64,000 nucleotides of DNA from Apoderus coryli (lineage: Eukaryota > Arthropoda > Insecta > Coleoptera > Attelabidae). Below, piece after piece: positions 63,501 through 64,000 of this stretch (positions are counted from its first letter, which is position 1; the number at the start of each line of letters is the position of its first letter). A program made the translations under genes and the position numbers. The stretch covers positions 38,469,902-38,533,901 of the forward strand of contig OU452198.1 in assembly GCA_911728435.2 (NCBI GenBank). The letters run 5' to 3'. A model generated the notes under the pieces. That model searched no databases and had not been told where the DNA came from. It saw only the letters and a list, made by a program, of their open reading frames with translations.

Positions 63501-64000
63501 AAGATACACATTTGTTAAGCAGACACTGTTAGTGCTAAAACTTTGGGAGATGTACCTTCTCTGCAAGAAGTTGATAAAGCTATTCGACAACTTAAAAACA
63601 ATAAAGCAGCTAGCTCTGATGGCATGTCTCTTGAACCTTTTAAAGAAGGAGGACCTGCGATATTGGAACATTTTCATGTTCTAATAACCATATGGAACAA
63701 CGAAACCGTGCCTGATTAACTGCGAGATGCCTCAATTATCACTATATTTAAGAAAGGGGATAGGTCCGTGTGTGGAAAAGGTTCTTCCAAGAATTTTGTC
63801 CAATCGTCTTCTCCCACTTTCGGAAGGGGGCTTGCCGGAAACACAATGTGGTCTTAGACCCAACAGCGGTACGGCCGACATGATATTTAGTGCCAGGCAA
63901 TTGCAGGAAAAGTTATAGACCTTGTCAAGGCGTTCGACTCTGTTAACCGTAAGGCTCTGTGGAGGATATTGGAGCTCAACGGATGTCCCCAGAAATTCAT
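63500..64000 (+). mobile_element. LINE reverse-transcriptase N-terminal part, runs off right edge
   Basis: DVPSLQEVDKAIRQLKNNKA then SSDGMSLEPFKEGG, DASIITIFKKGDRSVC, LPETQCGLRPNSGTADMIFS and VDLVKAFDSVN-type sequence match the start of a non-LTR RT domain (AI..LKN.KA.G.DG...E..K.GG; IVTIFKKGDR; QCGFR...GT.DMIF). An in-frame stop at about 63718 and frameshifts near 63780 and 63915 show decay. Confidence 0.75.

Noticed and set aside
1..64000. CRISPR arrays, operons, ribosome binding sites, prophage
   Set aside because: No regular short-spaced direct repeats and no bacterial gene organisation; the window is spliced nuclear insect DNA.

Overview
This is an AT-rich, intron-rich and transposon-dense stretch of a eukaryotic nuclear genome. 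It is almost certainly from an insect, because it carries a clear fasciclin-3 (fas3) gene, several mariner and Tc1-type relics, and a tRNA-derived SINE. The transposon mix suggests a beetle to me, but that is only a guess. I see no bacterial features, CRISPR array, rRNA or functional tRNA gene. Exons were assembled by eye from splice sites, reading phase and protein similarity between copies.

Three host genes account for the coding sequence. (1) A minus-strand gene (here called gene A) starts at 9872 and runs off the left edge; eight exons give 686 residues so far. (2) A plus-strand gene (gene B), 11205-33638, has 24 exons whose phases all agree and encodes a predicted 1,858-residue protein. 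Genes A and B lie head to head, 1.3 kb apart, and are paralogues. Both are built from tandem copies of one domain: three seen in A, five in B. I think the domain descends from a papain-like cysteine peptidase resembling the herpesvirus tegument/peptidase C76 and OTU-like folds, but the expected Cys and His are almost everywhere replaced. They look like a previously uncharacterised family of multi-domain pseudo-enzymes and are the main discovery candidate. (3) fas3 lies on the minus strand, with its 5' exons beyond the right edge. The end of the third Ig domain, the transmembrane exon and two alternative cytoplasmic ends are present. A short end stops at 53714 with a PDZ-ligand-like C-terminus. 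A long end stops at 36386 and carries two tyrosine motifs.

Layout: 1-9872 gene A, with mariner and Tc1-like elements in its introns; 9873-11204 the shared upstream region, invaded by a pogo/Tigger-type relic; 11205-33638 gene B, whose introns hold mariner, LINE, SINE and foldback elements and a relic of a DUF7869-like element; 33639-36385 a poor intergenic stretch; 36386-62527 fas3, whose introns, including one of about 16 kb, are filled with inverted-repeat elements, LINE pieces and decayed transposases; 63500-64000 a LINE reverse transcriptase fragment running off the right edge.

The three genes have no obvious functional link. Genes A and B probably share a promoter region and a role. fas3 encodes a homophilic cell-adhesion protein of septate junctions and axons. 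Genes B and fas3 converge, with 2.7 kb between their stop codons.
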